Below are positions 60,813-64,000 of a stretch of 64,000 nucleotides of DNA, piece by piece; the stretch's first letter is position 1; each line of letters starts with the position of its first letter. The position numbers and the translations under genes were made by a program. This stretch comes from CAG-791 sp045546175 (GTDB taxonomy: Bacteria; Bacillota; Clostridia; Lachnospirales; Lachnospiraceae). Under the pieces are notes generated by a model. The model worked only from the letters and a program-made list of their open reading frames with translations, searched no databases and was not told the DNA's origin. The DNA lies in the NCBI GenBank assembly GCA_045546175.1, contig JAZQCI010000019.1, positions 26,582 through 90,581 of the forward strand. Direction: 5' to 3'.

Positions 60813-60898
60813 TGTTCAAGGCTCGCAGAGCGAGCCGCTGCGCCGCGTGCGGGCTGCCCTTTGGCAGCATCTTCTTTTCCGCACGCGTGTGCATCATA
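60813..60898. repeat. Dispersed structured repeat, copy B
   Basis: This is the second copy of the element at 21159-21243. Stems are kept or improved: GGCTCGC-aga-GCGAGCC, then GCGTGCGG/CCGCACGC around GCTGCC-cttt-GGCAGC. It stands upstream of ftsL. Confidence 0.8.
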
Positions 60899-60899
60899 T

Positions 60900-60984
60900 A
60901 ACTCAGTGGGGGATTGCCACCCGCCACTGAGAAAGTTTGTTACTTCCCACCGCCTGTAGAGGCGGGGGACATCCCCTCTGAGTT
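60900..60984. mobile_element. IS200/IS605-like terminal hairpin block (non-autonomous remnant)
   Basis: The block is bounded by AACTCAG and CTGAGTT. It contains a CTCAGTGG/CCACTGAG hairpin and a CCGCC-tgtaga-GGCGG hairpin, with GTGGGAAGTAAC on the minus strand between them. Such subterminal hairpins recall ends of IS200/IS605 elements or the omega-RNA region of TnpB elements in Clostridia. No transposase or TnpB gene is present. The assignment rests on resemblance. Confidence 0.4.
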
Positions 60985-61025
60985 ATAAAAAAATGCGCAG
61001 CAATAAGAATGCCCTATTGCTGCGC
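60985..61025 (-). terminator. Terminator of the oligopeptide-binding protein gene
   Basis: A perfect 12-pair stem (TGCGCAGCAATA/TATTGCTGCGCA) is followed by seven T on the minus strand. Confidence 0.9.
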
Positions 61026-61058
61026 ACATGATCACTTAGTCCGATTCCGCTCTCATCC

Positions 61059-62648
61059 TTACTCCCACTTCAGTGTGGATACATCCAGCACATACAGAGG
61101 ATAGAAGGTAAGGCCGGTCAGGCCCTTGCGCACAGCGACCATATCCGCCATATCCTGAATATAGACGCTGGCTGCGTGCTCGGTAAGATTCTTTTCCATT
61201 TCTTTGTATATTTTGACCTGTTCCGCATCATCATAGCACTTGACGGCCTGCTCGAAGAGAGCGTCATAGTCTGCGTTGTTGTAATTGATGAAGTTGTTGC
61301 CGCGGTTGCCTTCCTCATCCGCCACGCGCTGTCCGGTCGTGAATCTCTCCAGAAGGCTTCTGGCAGTCAGGGGATCCGCGGTCAGGCCGATCACTGTGGA
61401 CTGGAAGTTTCTTCCGGCGTAGGTATCCGCTTTCCAGGTCTCCCACTCCACGCGCTGCAGAGTCGCGTGGATGCCGACTTCCCCCAGCTGCTCGGCGATG
61501 ACTTCCGCAGTATCGCAGTGCGGCAGATAGTTGGAAGGAACAGTAATTGTCATATCAAAGCCGTTGGGGTAGCCCGCCTGTGCGAGGAGATCCTTGGCTT
61601 TCTGGACGTCGTGCTCGTAGTAATTTACAAGGCTCTCGTCATAGTACTTGGTGAATGCGGGGAACACGTTGGATCCGATCGGGAATCCGTAGCCGTCAAA
61701 CGCCATATCCAGAATTCCCTGTCTGTCGACCGCATAGCACAGTGCCTGGCGGACGAGCTCGTTGTCAAAAGGAGCCACCTCATTGTTGAGATAGAGGGCC
61801 TGCACGAGGTTCATCGTGCCCTGCTCGATATTGAAATTCTCCTTGCTGAGCTCTCCGACCTGAGTGCTGCTCAGGTGCGATACCAGATCCAGTGCTCCGC
61901 TCTCAAGACCCATTACAAGGCCCTCGGCCTTCTCGTTGATCTTGTAAGTGACCTTGTCCAGGTTCCCGGGCGTTCCCCAGTAGTCCGCGAACTTCTCCAG
62001 TTCGACGGATTCCTGCGCCGTGCGGGTCACATACTTATAAGGACCTGTGCCGATGGGCGCGGTGTCCTGCTTGTCATAGTCAGAAGGAATGATTGCCAGT
62101 GTCAGAAGAGACATCAGTTCCGTGTTGGGCTCGCTGAGCGTCATCACAAGCTTATTGTCTCCGTCCTTCTCAAGGCTCGCGATGCATGCCAGTCCTGTGG
62201 AAGTCTGCGGATTGACCTTGGGGTCGTCCTTGCAGCGCTGGATCGAGTAGATCACGTCGTCAAGATCCACAGTCTCTCCGTTGTGGAACTTCACGCCGTC
62301 ACGAAGTGTAAAAGTATAGACAAGACCGTCTTCGGATATCTGTACATCCGAAGCTACTGCGGGAACAGTGTCTCCGTTTGAATCATATTTGACCAGTCCC
62401 TCGAAGACATTGAACATTACTTCCTTGGTTCCCGCTGCCACTGCGTAATGCGGGTCAAGGCTCTGATCGAGATCCTGCGCGATGCCGATCACGATCTCAT
62501 TGGTCTTCGCTCTCTCCGGGGTCTCCGCCGGAGCTTCGGCAGCTGCCTGCGTCGATCCTTCGCCCTGTGTCGCTCCTTTGCCGCAGCCCGCGAGAAGTGC
62601 TCCCACCATGCTTACAGCAAGGATCCCGGCCAGTAGTTTCTTTTTCAT
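61059..62648 (-). CDS. ABC transporter substrate-binding lipoprotein, peptide/dipeptide family 5
   Basis: The 529-residue protein has a lipoprotein signal (MKKKLLAGILAVSM, lipobox LAGC with C22) and a family 5 binding fold: NEIVIGIAQDLDQSLDPHYA, FTLRDGVKFHNGETVDLDDVIYS, LVRQALCYAVDRQGIL and QLGEVGIHATLQRVEWETWKADTYAGR. It would capture peptides or similar solutes. I start at 62648 because AAAGGAGAGGTT stands before this ATG. No permease or ATPase genes follow; it has its own promoter and terminator, so it is an orphan component. Confidence 0.9.
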   Translation of the reverse strand: MKKKLLAGILAVSMVGALLAGCGKGATQGEGSTQAAAEAPAETPERAKTNEIVIGIAQDLDQSLDPHYAVAAGTKEVMFNVFEGLVKYDSNGDTVPAVASDVQISEDGLVYTFTLRDGVKFHNGETVDLDDVIYSIQRCKDDPKVNPQTSTGLACIASLEKDGDNKLVMTLSEPNTELMSLLTLAIIPSDYDKQDTAPIGTGPYKYVTRTAQESVELEKFADYWGTPGNLDKVTYKINEKAEGLVMGLESGALDLVSHLSSTQVGELSKENFNIEQGTMNLVQALYLNNEVAPFDNELVRQALCYAVDRQGILDMAFDGYGFPIGSNVFPAFTKYYDESLVNYYEHDVQKAKDLLAQAGYPNGFDMTITVPSNYLPHCDTAEVIAEQLGEVGIHATLQRVEWETWKADTYAGRNFQSTVIGLTADPLTARSLLERFTTGQRVADEEGNRGNNFINYNNADYDALFEQAVKCYDDAEQVKIYKEMEKNLTEHAASVYIQDMADMVAVRKGLTGLTFYPLYVLDVSTLKWE

Positions 62649-62722
62649 AACCTCTCCTTTCATCACTGCTCTCCTTTTTGAGAGTCAATGTGGGGCAAAA
62701 AGCCCATTTGTTTGCCTTAGCT

Positions 62723-62751
62723 ATTGTATTTTATCGGAGCTGTTTTTACAA
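62723..62751 (-). promoter_or_regulatory. Promoter of the oligopeptide-binding protein gene
   Basis: TTGTAA (62746-62751) and TACAAT (62723-62728) are 17 bases apart on the minus strand, giving a leader of about 70 bases. Confidence 0.6.
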
Positions 62752-62769
62752 GTACATTTGCTAACGCGC

Positions 62770-62797
62770 AAAGAAAAAGGTGTCACAACGTGACACC
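62770..62797 (-). terminator. Terminator of the tRNA-Gly pair
   Basis: GGTGTCAC-gtt-GTGACACC is followed by TTTTTCTTT on the minus strand, just after the last tRNA-Gly. Confidence 0.85.
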
Positions 62798-62803
62798 CTT
62801 CAG

Positions 62804-62876
62804 AGCGATAGACGAGGCTCGAACTCGCGACCTCCACCTTGGCAAGGTGGCGTACTACCAACTGTACTACTATCGC
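62804..62876 (-). tRNA. tRNA-Gly (anticodon GCC), copy 2
   Basis: The 73-base cloverleaf has acceptor GCGATAG/CTATCGC with discriminator U, an anticodon arm CCACC-TTGCCAA-GGTGG (anticodon GCC), and the T arm GCGAG-TTCGAGC-CTCGT. CCA is not encoded. Confidence 0.95.
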
Positions 62877-62911
62877 ATTTATTAAATTATGTGGCAGCTC
62901 TCACTACCGAG

Positions 62912-62984
62912 AGCGATAGACGAGGCTCGAACTCGCGACCTCCACCTTGGCAAGGTGGCGTACTACCAACTGTACTACTATCGC
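62912..62984 (-). tRNA. tRNA-Gly (anticodon GCC), copy 1
   Basis: It is identical in sequence to the copy at 62804-62876, with the same flanks of several bases, at a 108-base period. The two are probably one transcript. Confidence 0.95.
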
Positions 62985-63089
62985 ATTTATAAATCTTGTT
63001 TCCGAACCGTTTTGCGCGGTGGACAATGATTAATATACCTCAGTGTCCACCGCGTGTCAACAGTTTTTTCAAAAAATTGTCAGGCCCTC

Positions 63090-63782
63090 TCAGATCGGCG
63101 AATCAAGCCTGGAATACTTCTTGATCGACCGGATCGCGACGATATCCATCACCACTACGAAGACCAGCCAGATGTACACGAATGTGTCGCTTCCGATAGA
63201 AGCGGCGAAATCGTAGAATCCGTGGATCAGAATGGGAATCAGAAGTCCCATGAGCTTCGCGTTCTTGGCCTCGTTGACCATGCCCCTCACAACGTACGTT
63301 TTCTCCAGGCCGTAGTAGTGTCCCATGAAAACGCCGCAGATGCAGTGGAGCGGAACCGCTGCCAGTCCTCTGACCACTGCGACATCCATTCCGAATCCGC
63401 TGATATAGAGCACATTTTCCAGTCCGGCAAATCCCAGCGATACGCAGACAGCGTAGACGACGCCGTCAAACACATAGTTAAACGCGGGGTTATTCCAGCT
63501 TCCCAGCTTCAGCAGCACTCTCTTGCTGCCCTCTTCCGCCAGCGCCACGACAAGGAAATTCTCGATCAGAAGATAGATCACACTGTAGGGATTCAGACCG
63601 ATTCCCTGCAGGAAATTGGTCCACACCGTCTCCAGGATCACAGCCGGGATGCAGGAAAGGCATCCGAAGAACAGGAGCTTAATGAGCAGTCCCGGGGGCT
63701 CCTTTTCGATCTTATCATGGGAATAAATGTAAAAAAGAAGTACCGCGACGGGCAGCAGCCCGGCAACCAAAACCATTGTCAT
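63090..63782 (-). CDS. PrsW-family intramembrane metalloprotease
   Basis: PrsW in Bacillus cleaves an anti-sigma factor (RsiW). The 230-residue protein has about seven membrane helices and the family's motifs: EEGSK (E83, E84), FDGVVYAVCVSLGFAGLENVLYI, HCICGVFMGHYYG and HGFYDF. I start at ATG 63782 after GAGGGGCTACT. No anti-sigma or sigma gene is next to it here, so the substrate is unknown. Confidence 0.88.
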   Translation of the reverse strand: MTMVLVAGLLPVAVLLFYIYSHDKIEKEPPGLLIKLLFFGCLSCIPAVILETVWTNFLQGIGLNPYSVIYLLIENFLVVALAEEGSKRVLLKLGSWNNPAFNYVFDGVVYAVCVSLGFAGLENVLYISGFGMDVAVVRGLAAVPLHCICGVFMGHYYGLEKTYVVRGMVNEAKNAKLMGLLIPILIHGFYDFAASIGSDTFVYIWLVFVVVMDIVAIRSIKKYSRLDSPI

Positions 63783-63866
63783 AGTAGCCCCTCTTTCCGG
63801 CATCAAATCGCCTGATAATAGTGATGAAATAGTAATGATAAATGCAGATCAAATCATGCTAATTGT

Positions 63867-63946
63867 ACCAAGTCGCTAGCGCGACGGCTAGCCGTACTCA
63901 TCGTCTTCTCCGCTACTGCATAGAAAAAGTAGCGGTTTTTGTTTTT
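63867..63946 (+). terminator. Plus-strand terminator and hairpins without an upstream gene
   Basis: CCGCTACT (63910-63917) pairs with AGTAGCGG (63928-63935) and TTTTTGTTTTT follows. Upstream are palindromes GTCGC..GCGAC and CGGCTAGCCG (about 63868-63892). The terminator faces right, but no plus-strand gene ends here, so it may close a small RNA or belong to an unseen transcript. Confidence 0.5.
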
Positions 63947-64000
63947 ATGTCTTATTGTTTAAGTACCCCTACTCACACAATAAACAAAACAAAAATCACT

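Noticed and set aside
60646..60927. Small open frame across repeat copy B encoding a His/Arg-rich peptide
   Set aside because: It is made by the repeat itself, overlaps ftsL in part and has no ribosome binding site; similar peptides arise from copy A.
1..64000. CRISPR array, restriction system or prophage
   Set aside because: No evenly spaced direct repeats, cas genes, integrase, capsid or methyltransferase genes were seen; the two tRNA-Gly copies are the only near-identical direct repeat at short distance.

Overview
The window looks like chromosomal backbone of a Gram-positive anaerobe of the class Clostridia, most likely a Lachnospiraceae-type gut bacterium. This rests on strong AAGGAGG-type ribosome binding sites, gene order (rpmF-plsX-acpP-rnc-smc-ftsY and ylxM-ffh-rpsP-khpA-rimM-trmD-rplS-rbgA-lepB-rnhB-yraN), ribosomal protein families, a FeoA-FeoB fusion and a long PRPP-synthetase homologue. 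No prophage, integrase, plasmid gene or CRISPR array is visible. Most genes lie on the minus strand. The plus-strand exceptions are the two aconitase-family pairs, prs, tmcAL and an FtsK-like gene.

Layout from left to right. 1-4100: a partial gene, then tmRNA (ssrA), smpB, rnr and secG, a trans-translation and RNA-decay module. 4111-11824: a class B PBP with a SEDS glycosyltransferase, a U32 protein, zapA, ruvB and ruvA. 12039-21055: amino-acid synthesis, with two tandem small/large aconitase-family dehydratase pairs (LeuD/LeuC type) facing ilvC, two different acetolactate synthase regulatory subunits, ilvB and tyrS. 21250-24717: plsY, der and prs. 24844-31923: the ribosome, SRP and rRNA-processing cluster.

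31974-37018 is an accessory patch placed between ylxM and ftsY, which are often close together in related genomes. It contains three decayed genes (a fused Ogt/YbaK fragment, an esterase without its nucleophile region, and an AGCS transporter remnant), an intact LtrA-type membrane protein, a GH25 muramidase homologue without its catalytic acid pair, and ilvA.

37057-45306: ftsY, smc, rnc, acpP, plsX, rpmF and ackA. 45541-51857: tmcAL, a FeoA-FeoB fusion translationally coupled to an unusual ADP-ribosylglycohydrolase/SseB-like/macrodomain fusion, and a Cof-type HAD phosphatase. 52019-53209: a stand-alone FtsK/SpoIIIE-like motor homologue whose Walker A lysine is missing. After it come DnaA-box-like 9-mers, tRNA-Ala, and a reduced division and cell-wall cluster (ftsZ, ftsQ/divIB, ftsW, mraY, PBP, ftsL) without mraZ, rsmH, murD, murE, murF or murG. 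The right end has a structured repeat, an IS200/IS605-like hairpin block, an oligopeptide-binding lipoprotein, two identical tRNA-Gly genes and a PrsW-family protease.

The strongest candidates for undescribed biology are the degenerate FtsK-like protein beside ftsZ, the triple-domain ADP-ribose eraser coupled to ferrous iron uptake, the inactivated GH25 homologue behind ilvA, and the structured repeats shared between distant intergenic regions.
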